In this document: in pieces, positions 34,959-43,456 of the stretch
How positions within the stretch are numbered: position 1 is the stretch's first letter
Layout of the letters: each line of letters begins with the position of its first letter
Assembly (NCBI GenBank): GCA_942492715.1
Contig: CALOFW010000019.1
Span: forward strand, 248,001-312,000
Reading direction: 5' to 3'
Source of the DNA: Sva-07 sp942492715
GTDB taxonomy: Bacteria; Actinomycetota; Acidimicrobiia; Acidimicrobiales; Ilumatobacteraceae
Length of the DNA stretch: 64,000 nt
Program-made: the position numbers and the translations under genes
Notes under the pieces: model-generated
The model's input: only the letters and a program-made list of their open reading frames with translations
What the model was told of the DNA's origin: nothing
The model's database searches: none

Positions 34959-37418
34959 TCAGCCCTCGTGGTCGCCGCCCCGCTTCGCGGCGTACTGCAG
35001 ACCCCCTCCGACCGCCAGGAACGCTGCACCGATCGCGGCGAGGCCGATCGTCAAGTCGCTGCCGGTGTGCGCCAGCGTCTGCCCAGCAACATCGGTCCCG
35101 ACTTGCATGGTCTGCGGAGTCGCCTGCGGTATGGCCTGCGGCGTCGCCTGAGGCGTGGCCTGCGGCGTCGCCTGCGGAGTGGCTTGCGGTGTGGCCTGCG
35201 GAGTGGCTTGCGGTGTGGCCTGCGGCGTCGCCTGCGGAGTGGCTTGCGGTGTGGCCTGCGGTGTGGCTTGCGGAGTGGCCTGCGGAACAGCTTGCGGAGT
35301 CGCCTGAGGCGTGGCCTGCGGTGTCGCCTGCGGTACAGCTTGCGGAGTCGCCTGAGGCGTGGCCTGAGGCGTGGCCTGCGGTGTCACCTGAGGTGTCGCC
35401 TGCGGAACAGCTTGCGGAGTCGCCTGAGGCGTCGCCTGCGGAACAGCTTGCGGAGTCGCCTGAGGCGTCGCCTGCGGAACAGCTTGCGGAGTCGCCTGAG
35501 GCGTCGCCTGCGGAACAGCTTGCGGAGTCGCCTGAGGCGTCGCCTGCGGAACAGCTTGCGGAGCGGAGTCGCCTGAGGCGTCGCCTGCGGAACAGCTTGC
35601 GGAGTCGCCTGAGGCGTCGCCTGCGGAACAGCTTGCGGAGTCGCCTGCGGCGTGGCCTGAGGTGTGGCTTGCGGCGTCGCCTGCGGCGTGGCTTGGGCGT
35701 GGCTGCGGAGTCGCCTGCGGAACAGCTTGCGGAGTCGCCTGCGGCGTGGCCTGAGGTGTGGCTTGCGGCGTCGCCTGAGGCGTGGCTTGTGGCGTGGCTT
35801 GCGGCGTCGCCTGCGGAACAGCTTGCGGAGTCGCCTGCGGCGTGGCCTGAGGTGTCGCCTGCGGTGTCGCCTGAGGTGTGGCTTGCGGCGTCGCCTGCGG
35901 AGTCGCCTGCGGCGTGGCCTGAGGCGTCGCCTGAGGCGTCGCCTGAGGTGTGGCTTGCGGCGTCGCCTGAGGTGTGGCTTGCGGCGTCGCCTGAGGTGTG
36001 GCTTGCGGCGTCGCCTGAGGTGTGGCTTGCGGCGTCGCCTGAGGAGTCGCCTGCGGCGTGGCCTGAGGTGTGGCTTGCAGCGTGGCCTGCGGAACAACTT
36101 GTGGCGTCGTCTGCGGCGCGACGTAGGCGATCGACGGCGGCGGAGTCCGCTCGCTTACCGTGCCGGGTGTGAGTGCGCCGCCAGGTGTCGGGATCTGGAG
36201 GTTGAACAGGTTGTTGTGGTCGTGGATCTGCAGACCGGTCGCGTAGAGGTTGTGGCCCATGTCGTGGCTGAACTCGGGAAGTCGGATCAGCAGGTCGTGG
36301 GCCCCGGCCGGAATGGTCCCGATGTCACGGAATCCGGCGTCGTAGGTCGTTCCGCCGTGGCCATGTCGACCCATGAGATGGACCGTGACCGTGAGCGCCT
36401 CGGTGGTCGGGTTCGACACCATGATCGTGTCCTTGGACACCACCCGGACGGACACCTGCGCCGCGGGAGTCGCGCTGTCGGCAACCACTGCGGCACCAGC
36501 GCCGCCAACCGGGCCGGCAGCCGCGGCCACGCCCCCTCGTCCGATCGCGGTTCCGGCGATGATGGCCGTCGCAACGAGTCCGAGTGCGACACCGGCAGCT
36601 GCGCCATGGCGGAGTCGCACCGCATCGATGACGACGACGACATCGCACGGAGCGGAGTCGGCGAGTACGTGCACCAACCTGCCCAGGTCGGTCTCGAGCA
36701 CGGAATCGGGGATCTCGTCCGGCGCCGTCCACTTGTGCCCCTTCACCTCGAAGCCGCCGAAGCCGACCACTGCCGCGCGAGCCCCTTCGATCTGCGAGGT
36801 GACCGCGCTGGGGTCGAGTTCTGCCACGCGTGAAGCCGGGAGCGTGGGGACATGACCCTGTGTGACGAGTCGGGATGCGTCGTCGATCAACGACTGCGAC
36901 TGATGCTCGACGATCTCAGGAGACACATCCGGGCCAACCACGACACGCTGCAGGGAGGTCTGGACCGAGGCTGCAAATGCGGCGCCGAGCAGATCGGCGA
37001 AGCCGTCGCGACGGTCGGGAGTGCCCACCACAGCGATCGGTCCCTCGACGACGGGCGCGTCACGCACGATGTGGATCGCGGCTGCAGGCAGCTCGAAGTG
37101 GGAAGCTGCGCCGACACCTTGCACGCACTTGCGAACCAGCGCACCTCGATGCGATCCGGGATCGGGAACGAAGATCACGGTCACCGACGCCGAGGCGCCG
37201 ATCGAGATCGCGTGTCGTATCCCCTGATGTGCGTCGAGCTGGTGCACCTGGAACGGCACACCCCATGGGGTGAGTTGCTCCTCGAACCATGTCCGGTTGG
37301 CTGACTCGTGCGAACAGACCAGCGTCACCTCGGCACTGACCGGACGTGCCCGTTCCAACGCATGACGAGCGGTGGTCGTTCCGTCGTCGAAGATCAGCGT
37401 CTTGGTCGTTCGTTCCAC
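34959..37418 (-). CDS. Cytoplasmic Rossmann-like domain, membrane helix, ATPQ-repeat stalk and LAHTG sorting signal
   Basis: An 819-residue protein of unusual build. Residues 1-~270 are two alpha/beta units resembling universal stress proteins (TKTLIFDDGTTTARHALERA, ASASVTVIFVPDPGSHRGALV, GPIAVVGTPDRRDGFADLL) with no signal peptide. One helix follows (~273-293, GVALGLVATAIIAGTAIG), then an Ala-rich stretch, a beta domain (~320-410) and about 83 Ala-Thr/Val-Pro-Gln tetrapeptides (~434-767). The C-terminus is a sortase signal: LAHTG (782-786), a hydrophobic helix and KRGGDHEG. LAxTG is the class E sortase motif of Actinobacteria. The protein would thus run from cytoplasm through membrane to cell wall. 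The GTG at 37418 has GAGGTG 6 nt upstream; 37427 is possible. About 45 codons in the stalk are out of phase (see findings). Confidence 0.75.
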   Translation of the reverse strand: MERTTKTLIFDDGTTTARHALERARPVSAEVTLVCSHESANRTWFEEQLTPWGVPFQVHQLDAHQGIRHAISIGASASVTVIFVPDPGSHRGALVRKCVQGVGAASHFELPAAAIHIVRDAPVVEGPIAVVGTPDRRDGFADLLGAAFAASVQTSLQRVVVGPDVSPEIVEHQSQSLIDDASRLVTQGHVPTLPASRVAELDPSAVTSQIEGARAAVVGFGGFEVKGHKWTAPDEIPDSVLETDLGRLVHVLADSAPCDVVVVIDAVRLRHGAAAGVALGLVATAIIAGTAIGRGGVAAAAGPVGGAGAAVVADSATPAAQVSVRVVSKDTIMVSNPTTEALTVTVHLMGRHGHGGTTYDAGFRDIGTIPAGAHDLLIRLPEFSHDMGHNLYATGLQIHDHNNLFNLQIPTPGGALTPGTVSERTPPPSIAYVAPQTTPQVVPQATLQATPQATPQATPQATPQATPQATPQATPQATPQATPQATPQATPQATPQATPQATPQATPQATPQATPQATPQATPQATPQATPQAVPQATPQATPQATPQATPQATPQATPQATPQAVPQATPQPRPSHAAGDAASHTSGHAAGDSASCSAGDASGDSASCSAGDASGDSAPQAVPQATPQATPQAVPQATPQATPQAVPQATPQATPQAVPQATPQATPQAVPQATPQVTPQATPQATPQATPQAVPQATPQATPQATPQAVPQATPQATPQATPQATPQATPQATPQATPQATPQATPQATPQATPQATPQAIPQATPQTMQVGTDVAGQTLAHTGSDLTIGLAAIGAAFLAVGGGLQYAAKRGGDHEG
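35113..36119. repeat. 12-bp tandem repeat encoding Ala-Thr/Val-Pro-Gln
   Basis: About 83 copies of a 12-bp unit read on the plus strand as CTGCGGAGTCGC and variants (ggcgtggc, ggtgtggc, ggaacagc), forming the stalk of the LAHTG protein. A higher-order 36-bp unit (one PQAV plus two PQAT blocks) repeats near 35400-35570. The unit is a multiple of three and has no stop in most frames, so slippage changes length without truncation and most antisense frames are open too. Confidence 0.9.
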
Positions 37419-37499
37419 GTTCGGCACCTCGTTGTTTTGGCAAGATTCTTCCGAGCACGGTAACGCCGCCGGACGCGTGATGCCACTTCGCGTGGCCAG

Positions 37500-37801
37500 T
37501 CAACTCCGCGGTGCGGTCGTCATCGTCGGGGGCCGGAGCTCGAACCCGATGTCCGACGTTCCCCACGCCCCGGCGGTCACTGGTGCGATACCGCCGATCT
37601 GCTCACCGTTCCAGACTTCGATCGGGAACCGCGCCTCGGAAGCGTCGCTCTCGCCGGTCTCGGTGAAGGGGTTGCCCACGGCGGCGCAGTAGGCGGGCGT
37701 GTCGATGATGACGCCACCCGAAACGCCGCCCTCTGCCTCGCCATCACCATCTTGATCGTCATGAAGCTCATCACCTGGCGCGACTGCTACACCCCCGACT
37801 G
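37500..37801 (-). pseudogene. Possible gene remnant, end of an exported protein
   Basis: The minus-strand frame ending in TGA at 37500 reads protein-like for ~90 codons: an acidic APGDELHDDQDGDGEAEGG stretch, then VIIDTPAYCAAVGNPFTETGE, ARFPIEVWNGEQIGGIAPV and AWGTSDIGFELRPP. There is no plausible start codon upstream apart from an internal GTG, so it is either a truncated gene or a frame disrupted near 37700. No family recognised. The rest of the 37419-37837 interval holds only the promoter of the methyltransferase gene. Confidence 0.3.
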
Positions 37802-37823
37802 CCGCCCTCTCCGCTGAAGTCCT

Positions 37824-37829
37824 TAGTGT
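37824..37829 (+). promoter_or_regulatory. -10 box (TAGTGT) of the methyltransferase at 37838
   Basis: TAGTGT ends 8 nt before the ATG and selects it over an in-frame GTG (37826) that lies inside the box. Confidence 0.5.
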
Positions 37830-37837
37830 CGTTGCGG

Positions 37838-38719
37838 ATGAGTCCGCACACCGGTTCGCTGTCGTTCGACGATTTCCGGCGGGCGGTGTTGGCGGACGAC
37901 CTGCTCGACGAGCTCTCGACGGCAGCGGAGGTCGAGCCCGGCTGGCTCGAATCGACGCTGAAGGTGTCGCTCGAGGAGGCCGAGTACACGGTGCGCTGGC
38001 TCGAACCGTGGCTGCACGATGGAGGGCGGGTCCTCGAAGTGGGCGCAGGCCTCGGGCTCACCTCGGCATACCTCGCGTCGTGCGGTGTCGACGTCTGCTC
38101 GGTGGAGCCGGGTGGCGTGGGCTTCGAACGTTACGAACGCGTCAACCCGTTGCTGCGTTCGTCGCTCGGCATCACGCACCCGCACGTGGCGGTCACCGTC
38201 GAGGAGATCACGACCTCGGATCTCGGCACGTTCGACCTGATCTTCTCGAACAACGTGCTCGAGCACGTCGACGACGTCGAGACCGCGCTCGGCGCGCTCA
38301 GCGCGTTGCTGCGACCAGGGGGCGTGATGGTGCACAACTGCCCGAACTACGACGTGCCCTACGAACCGCACTTCGGGATCCCGCTGGTGCCGATCCGGCC
38401 GGCGAGCACCGCACGCGTCCTTCCGGGCAGCATCACCTCGACCGGCCTCTGGGAGTCGCTGAACTTCGTCACCGCGCGCGAGGTGCGGCGAATCGCGGCT
38501 CGACAGGGCGCAACGGTCACGTTCGAGCGCGGGCTGCTCGGCGACGCGATCGACCGGTTCACGGAGCCCGAGTTCGCTGCGCGCCACCCTGCGCTGGGTC
38601 GAGTGGCCGGTGTCCTCGGTGCGCTCACGCCCGCCCTGCGCCGACTGCCGCCGGGCTTCGCGACGCCGATGATCGTGTCGTGGCGCAACGGGGATCGCGT
38701 ACCGGCGACGACCGGCTGA
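37838..38719 (+). CDS. SAM-dependent methyltransferase
   Basis: A 293-residue class I methyltransferase. An N-terminal helical region (SFDDFRRAVLADDLLDEL) precedes motif I, RVLEVGAGLGLTSAYLASCGVDVCSVEPG, then TFDLIFSNNVLEHVDDVETALGAL and LLRPGGVMVHNCPNYDVPYEP. The C-terminal part (residues ~180-290) has no metal or cofactor motif and probably binds the acceptor. Acts in the cytoplasm; the acceptor may be a glycan or its lipid carrier (inference from context). A 14-bp palindrome (CCTGACCGGTCAGG, 38720-38733) follows its stop. Confidence 0.8.
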   Translation: MSPHTGSLSFDDFRRAVLADDLLDELSTAAEVEPGWLESTLKVSLEEAEYTVRWLEPWLHDGGRVLEVGAGLGLTSAYLASCGVDVCSVEPGGVGFERYERVNPLLRSSLGITHPHVAVTVEEITTSDLGTFDLIFSNNVLEHVDDVETALGALSALLRPGGVMVHNCPNYDVPYEPHFGIPLVPIRPASTARVLPGSITSTGLWESLNFVTAREVRRIAARQGATVTFERGLLGDAIDRFTEPEFAARHPALGRVAGVLGALTPALRRLPPGFATPMIVSWRNGDRVPATTG

Positions 38720-38759
38720 CCTGACCGGTCAGGCTGTGTTCCGCCAACTCGGTAGCGGC

Positions 38760-40430
38760 TCAACCGGGTCGCTCGGCACCGTCACAGCTCCGCTCGGACA
38801 CGCAGGGGTCGACGGTCAGGACGATCACGTGGTTCCGGTACGTCTCCGGGTCGCCGGCCTCGAACAGCTGCTCATCGAACAGGTCGGTGCGCTCGGTCAG
38901 TTCGGTGAAGTCCGGTTGCCGGTTGGCCTGCTCGACGAGCATCACGGCGATCGGCGAGTCGGGTGGAGCACCGAGATCCCAGCGCTCGACGACACGATCG
39001 ACGGACACGGTGAGCCACTCCGACCCGTCCGGCAGTTCCTGGTCGTCGAAGGGTGCGATGCGACAGCGCGAGTAGTAGCCGGCCTGTGGCGTGTACCGGG
39101 CGATCAACACGCACGAGTCGCCCAACTGATCGTTGGTCGCCAGGCTCGCCTGACGGATGTTGGCGTAGAGCAGTTCGTACCGTTGGTGCACCTGCCGGAC
39201 GTCGGCGCCGACATCGACGACGAGGGCAACCAGCCCGACGACCGCGATCGCTGCGACGACCCGAACGATCAGCGTGCGACGGCGCAGACGTTTGTACACC
39301 GCCCGCGCCACCCAGTCCCATCCGGCGGCGGCCACCAGCGCCCAGAACGGCAGCGTCAGCATGAGGTAGTTCGGGACCACGAGTCCGACGGTGGCGACGA
39401 CACAGACCAGCGAGACGACGCCGGCGAACAGCCCGAACGTGACGATCCGCCAGCGAGATCGTTCGAACGCCACCGACACCACCGCTGCGACGAGTCCGGA
39501 TCCGACGATCAGCGCGACCGCCTTGGACCACAGCGGGAACGAATGCGCTGCCCACGGGTTGACGACGTCGACCAGATTCTCCAGCCCGCTTCTGAACGTG
39601 AAGCCGTTCTTTCCGACGAGGTCGCTGTTGGCGGTGGCGGGCGACCTCCCGTCGAGGGTGAAGGTGTCGGTCAGCACGACGACAGCGACCACCACTGCGA
39701 CGGCCAGGGCGAGACCCGCCGACTCGAGAGCCAGTCTCCAGTCACGACGACGGACGACGTCGGGAGCGAAGACGATCGCGACGGCGAGGAGACCGGCGCC
39801 GAGCATGAACGGGGCGCCGAACCGGCTCATCGTTGCGGCGAAGGCCAGGAGGGGAACGGCCACCAGCGAGAGCCGCAATCGGCCGGCATCGACGTCTCGC
39901 AGATAGACAGCGATGCCCAGCATGGCGAATGCGGCACCGGGCGTGTCTGCCAGCACGATCGTCGCGGTGAGCGAGAATCCGAAGATCAGCGGGAGGAGCG
40001 CCGCTGCGGTCAGCCCGACGGACCGGGAAGCGAGGCGAGCTCCGATCGCCGCCGTCGATGCCATGATCACCAGTGCGAGCAGCACCACCAGGAGACGCGA
40101 TGTCGTCACGTGGACACCGATCACCCGTCCCAGCCCACCGAGCATGAGTGGAAGTCCGGGCGCGCGGTAGTCACGCCAGTAGTCACCTGACAGGTGGGTC
40201 CACCCGGTGAGCAGGTCGCGTCCGCGCAGCGAGTAGACGGCCTCGTCGTGCCCCAGCGGTGACCGGACTGCCAGGGCTGGCGCCACGAGGGCGAGGAAGA
40301 CGAACCCGACTGCGAGTGCGAGGACCGTGCGCAACGACGCCCGGCGACGGCGCCCCGCGTCACCCCCCTCGTCGGTGCGGGAGTCGGGGTCGGCGACGTC
40401 GTCGACGGAACGAGTCGGTGCGACGGTCAT
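38760..40430 (-). CDS. GT-C-type polytopic glycosyltransferase-like protein
   Basis: A 556-residue membrane protein with about 12 helices. The cytoplasmic N-terminus is Asp/Arg rich. The first helix (VLALAVGFVFLALVAPALAV) is followed by RSPLGHDEAVYSLRGRDLLTGW, where the HDE acidic pair is the expected GT-C catalytic/metal loop, and YRAPGLPLMLGGLGRVIG, as in ArnT/PMT-like proteins. The C-terminal ~140 residues (from YELLYANIRQASLATNDQLG) form an exterior domain with a Cys pair near the end (PCVSERSCDG). It probably moves a sugar from polyprenyl phosphate to a surface polymer. The ATG lies 8 nt after a TACCCT box. Confidence 0.78.
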   Translation of the reverse strand: MTVAPTRSVDDVADPDSRTDEGGDAGRRRRASLRTVLALAVGFVFLALVAPALAVRSPLGHDEAVYSLRGRDLLTGWTHLSGDYWRDYRAPGLPLMLGGLGRVIGVHVTTSRLLVVLLALVIMASTAAIGARLASRSVGLTAAALLPLIFGFSLTATIVLADTPGAAFAMLGIAVYLRDVDAGRLRLSLVAVPLLAFAATMSRFGAPFMLGAGLLAVAIVFAPDVVRRRDWRLALESAGLALAVAVVVAVVVLTDTFTLDGRSPATANSDLVGKNGFTFRSGLENLVDVVNPWAAHSFPLWSKAVALIVGSGLVAAVVSVAFERSRWRIVTFGLFAGVVSLVCVVATVGLVVPNYLMLTLPFWALVAAAGWDWVARAVYKRLRRRTLIVRVVAAIAVVGLVALVVDVGADVRQVHQRYELLYANIRQASLATNDQLGDSCVLIARYTPQAGYYSRCRIAPFDDQELPDGSEWLTVSVDRVVERWDLGAPPDSPIAVMLVEQANRQPDFTELTERTDLFDEQLFEAGDPETYRNHVIVLTVDPCVSERSCDGAERPG

Positions 40431-40438
40431 CGACTCGG

Positions 40439-40444
40439 AGGGTA
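40439..40444 (-). promoter_or_regulatory. -10 box (TACCCT) of the GT-C gene at 40430
   Basis: On the minus strand TACCCT ends 8 nt before the ATG; same sequence and spacing as the galE box at 59181. Confidence 0.5.
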
Positions 40445-40546
40445 GCTCCCGGCGAAGACAGGAGTGGAGGACGACACCGCCTCGGGCCGTTACGCTCAGC
40501 GCAGCCGAACCCACCCTCGACTGTCGAGATTGCGACCGGATTCCGA

Positions 40547-41212
40547 ATGAGCCGAGACACCTCCACCTCCACCTCCTCCAACCCCGCCCAAGTCACCACC
40601 GGGATCCGCTCCGTGCTGTCGCTCGCGTCGGTCTACCGGTTCGCTCAACGAGCCATCGGGGCCGAGGCATTCCGCGAGACGTTGGCCGCCGAGGTCCTCG
40701 ACGTCAGCGAGGGCGATCGGATCCTGGACGTCGGATGTGGAACCGCCGACATCCTCGACCATCTGCCCGAGGTCGACTACCTGGGGTTCGACTCGAGCGA
40801 CCGGTACGTCGACGCTGCGCGCGAACGGTTCGGCGACCGGGGTCGCTTCGTCACCGCCGCGCCCACCGATGTCGACGACACGTTCGGGGATCGAACGTTG
40901 GTGACGGCGATCGGTGTACTGCACCACTTGGACGACGAGACCGCGCACGAAGCGCTCGCACTCGCAGTGAAGGCGCTCCGACCCGGTGGCAGGTTCGTGT
41001 CGGTCGACCCGACGCTCACCGACGACCAACACGCTGTCGCCCGATTCCTCATCGAGCGCGACCGGGGACAGTTCGTGCGCACTCCCGAGCAGATGCGGCA
41101 CCTGGTCGGCGACCACTTCGACGACGTGAGCATGGAGGTTCGCCACGACATGCTCCGGACCCCGTACACGCACCTGATCGTGCGCGCCGGCCGATCGGAA
41201 CCGACGGACTGA
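40547..41212 (+). CDS. SAM-dependent methyltransferase
   Basis: A 221-residue class I methyltransferase. After a Thr/Ser-rich N-terminus comes RFAQRAIGAEAFRETLAAEVLDV, then motif I DRILDVGCGTADILDHL, the acidic motif LGFDSSDRYVDAARERFG, and RTLVTAIGVLHHLDDETAHEALALAVKALRPGG. The C-terminus (FLIERDRGQFVRTPEQMRHLV) is typical of UbiE-like methyltransferases found in glycan clusters. A TACGCT box (40490-40495) about 50 nt upstream may be its promoter. The next gene, convergent, is disrupted. Confidence 0.8.
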   Translation: MSRDTSTSTSSNPAQVTTGIRSVLSLASVYRFAQRAIGAEAFRETLAAEVLDVSEGDRILDVGCGTADILDHLPEVDYLGFDSSDRYVDAARERFGDRGRFVTAAPTDVDDTFGDRTLVTAIGVLHHLDDETAHEALALAVKALRPGGRFVSVDPTLTDDQHAVARFLIERDRGQFVRTPEQMRHLVGDHFDDVSMEVRHDMLRTPYTHLIVRAGRSEPTD

Positions 41213-41242
41213 GGTTGGCCGCCACGGGCCGGGGGCGGGCGC

Positions 41243-42657
41243 TCAGTCGGTGCACGAACGCGCACGACGAAGCTGTCGGTCTCGAGGACCGGCTCGACGC
41301 CGGCGGGTGCGTCCTCGCGGCGAACGATCACCAGTCCCTCGCCCGGGCCGTCGCCAGGGAGTTTGATGTCGTTCGGACTCCCTCGCAGCACGTAGGAGAG
41401 GTAGTTCCGCGTGCTCGCGGCGCCGAACATCAGGTAGACCGTTCGCCCCTCGGCGAGCGCACGGAGTTCGGTGTTCACCTCCAGGAGTTCGAGTTCGTCG
41501 CGTTCCTCGATCGCCCGCTTGATCCCGACCGGGCTGGCCGGGATCACGACCGGGCCGAGGACAGAGCCGCGGCGCGACGAACGGTCGCATCGCGCAGAGC
41601 GAGGAGAGACTCGGCGGCGAGCGTCGCCCGTGTTCGAGAGCCCGATCACCCCCTGGCGCGAGCAGCCGCGCCATCACACGCGACCACACGCAGCAGGAGG
41701 AGGTCAGGTAGCGGATGTTGTAGTACAGCAAGGGGATGGGCGCCGCGCGGGCGCGGGGGCGCGGTCGGGTACGTGACCGGCCCTCGGTGAGGAGAGTACG
41801 GGCGGCGGGCGGGGGGGGGGGGGGGGGCGGGGGGGGGGGGGGGGGCGGAGCGCCGATCGGCAGGGCGGCGGGGATCGCGAAGACGGCCGACCGAGGATCA
41901 GCAACAGCAGCGCCAGTCCGACGAACCAGCCGATGCGTCGCAACGATGCGTAGAGCAGCAGGAGCATCAGCGTGACGTTGAGCAGGACGTCCTCGGCGCT
42001 GTTCGCGAAGATCAGCAGGTTGCCGCTGATCGCGATCACGCTCGCCAGCACCGTGCTCAACCCGCTGCCGATCCCCATCCGGCGGGCGATGAGGTAACAC
42101 AGCACCACGGCGATCGCGGCGTTGATCGACTGCCACATCCACGGCGCGTCGTAGAAGATGCGGTGCGGGATGCGGCCCAGTGCGTAGAAGTAGTCGTCGC
42201 TGTCCCAGGTGATGTAGTCGACCCAGTGGAACCTGGCGTTCGACGGGAACGCATTGTGAGGTGTCGAGAGCCAGCCGTACCACGCTGCGGTCGCCGCGAC
42301 CACGGCGCTCGTGATCGCGAGGTGGATCCGTCGGTCGTCGATGCGGAACCGGACACCGCGAGTGATCAGCCAACGGGCGATCGCGGCGACCACGCAGGCT
42401 GCAACGAGCACCCACCCCGTGCGCGCCACGATGTCGGCACCGATGTCGTCGAAGCTCTCGAAGTTCGTCCCGAGCGATCGCAGCCGCGCCCGACCGGGCA
42501 GCAGCCAGACCACGACATCGGCCACCTGCTCGGCGAGCAGCACGAGTGCGATGCCGACAACGAGCGGAACGAGCAACCATCGTGGAGCTCTCTCGTCCAC
42601 CGTCGAGGTGGCCGGCGTGGCATCGGCCGGCGGGGATTCGACAGGAGCACTCGCCAC
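41243..42657 (-). pseudogene. Disrupted polytopic membrane protein (GT-C-like) with poly-G interruption
   Basis: The N-terminal half reads cleanly from the ATG at 42657: helix LLVPLVVGIALVLLAEQVADVVVW, several more helices, and STPHNAFPSNARFHWVDYITWDSDDYFYALG in an exterior loop. Around 41880 the frame becomes uncertain, passes through two G17 tracts, and protein-like segments appear in different frames (AVFAIPAALPIG; TLAAESLLALRDATVRRAAAL; then GPVVIPASPVGIKRAIEERDELELLEVNTELRALAEG and TVYLMFGAASTRNYLSYVLRG). At least two frame changes are needed to join them. It is either a pseudogene or a sequence error. The natural stop is probably near 41243, but the last frame stays open further. Confidence 0.6.
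41811..41845. repeat. Two adjacent G17 tracts (G17-C-G17)
   Basis: Seventeen G, one C, seventeen G, then C: two copies of an 18-bp unit inside the disrupted membrane-protein gene. On the coding strand they read as poly-Pro/Arg. Such tracts slip easily in replication and in sequencing and can form G-quadruplexes. Confidence 0.9.
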
Positions 42658-42667
42658 CGGTGCGAGA

Positions 42668-43456
42668 CTACCGGTCGGGCCCGGCGTCCCGCCGCCGGTC
42701 GCCTGCCGTGGCGACCCGCTCGGCGAGGAGTTCGCGATGAACGAGGTGCATGGTCGCCACGGTGTCGACCGGCAGGAATCCGAGCCGTGACCATGCCCGC
42801 ATGACGTTCACGTTGTGCGACTGCGTCGAGATCGTGAGCGCCGGACACGAACGGTCGACGGCGAGCCCCATCACGTACGACAGCAGGGCGCCGTACCGTC
42901 CTCGCCCCTGGGCGCGCCGCCGGATCCCGGCGAGCTTGATGTCGGGGACCTCGTCGTCCCAGTCGACGAGGGCGACGCCGACCGCGTCGCCGGTCGGATC
43001 GCACACCACCGTGCACGCATCGTCGGAGCGCGCCATCAGGGTGTGCGCCCAGTCGACGTATCCGTCGAGGGCCGCCGACGGATCGAACAACGGGTTCGCC
43101 CGGTAGTGGTTCCGGTAGTCGGCGAAGGCGTCGCGCACGACGTCGTCGACCGCAGCGGCGTCGGTCGAGAGACCGACCGACCAACCGTCCGGCAGCACGA
43201 CCGGCCCCGGCTCACCGACCTCCCACCGCCAGTAGCTCAGGTGGTCGGCCGTGAATGCACGGAAGTCGCGCAGGCCCAGGAGCCGGTACGGGAGGCCGAC
43301 CTCACTGGCTGGGCAACGCAGGATCACGACGTCGAAGCCCGAGCACGCCGATTCGAGCTGCCCGACGTCGACGTCGGCACTCACGTGCACACGCCCGATG
43401 CGGAGCCCGAACCGCTCGGACTCGACGCGGGACTCGCTCACGATCGCCGGGGTCAC
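42668..43456 (-). CDS. GNAT N-acetyltransferase, WecD-like
   Basis: A 262-residue acetyltransferase. The N-terminal half (ESERFGLRIGRVHVSADVD, DVVILRCPASEVGLPYRLLGL) matches the layout of WecD/RffC, where an N-terminal subdomain precedes the GNAT fold. The GNAT core has GVALVDWDD, the acetyl-CoA loop IRRRAQGRGRYGALLSYVM (R/Q-x-x-G-x-G/A) and ISTQSHNVNVMRAWSRLGF. Its GTG start overlaps the stop of the wecE-like gene (GTGA). With that aminotransferase it would make dTDP-4-acetamido-4,6-dideoxy-galactose (Fuc4NAc) or a similar sugar. Substrate inferred from the partner. Confidence 0.78.
   Translation of the reverse strand: MTPAIVSESRVESERFGLRIGRVHVSADVDVGQLESACSGFDVVILRCPASEVGLPYRLLGLRDFRAFTADHLSYWRWEVGEPGPVVLPDGWSVGLSTDAAAVDDVVRDAFADYRNHYRANPLFDPSAALDGYVDWAHTLMARSDDACTVVCDPTGDAVGVALVDWDDEVPDIKLAGIRRRAQGRGRYGALLSYVMGLAVDRSCPALTISTQSHNVNVMRAWSRLGFLPVDTVATMHLVHRELLAERVATAGDRRRDAGPDR

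Noticed and set aside
35113..36119. CRISPR-like array
   Set aside because: The 12-bp units are contiguous without unique spacers and encode a protein repeat; no cas genes.
35189..36172. Plus-strand open frame through the 12-bp repeat (AWPAEWLAVWP-type protein)
   Set aside because: It is the antisense reading of a stop-free repeat; there is no start context and no flanking protein, whereas the minus strand has complete N- and C-terminal domains.
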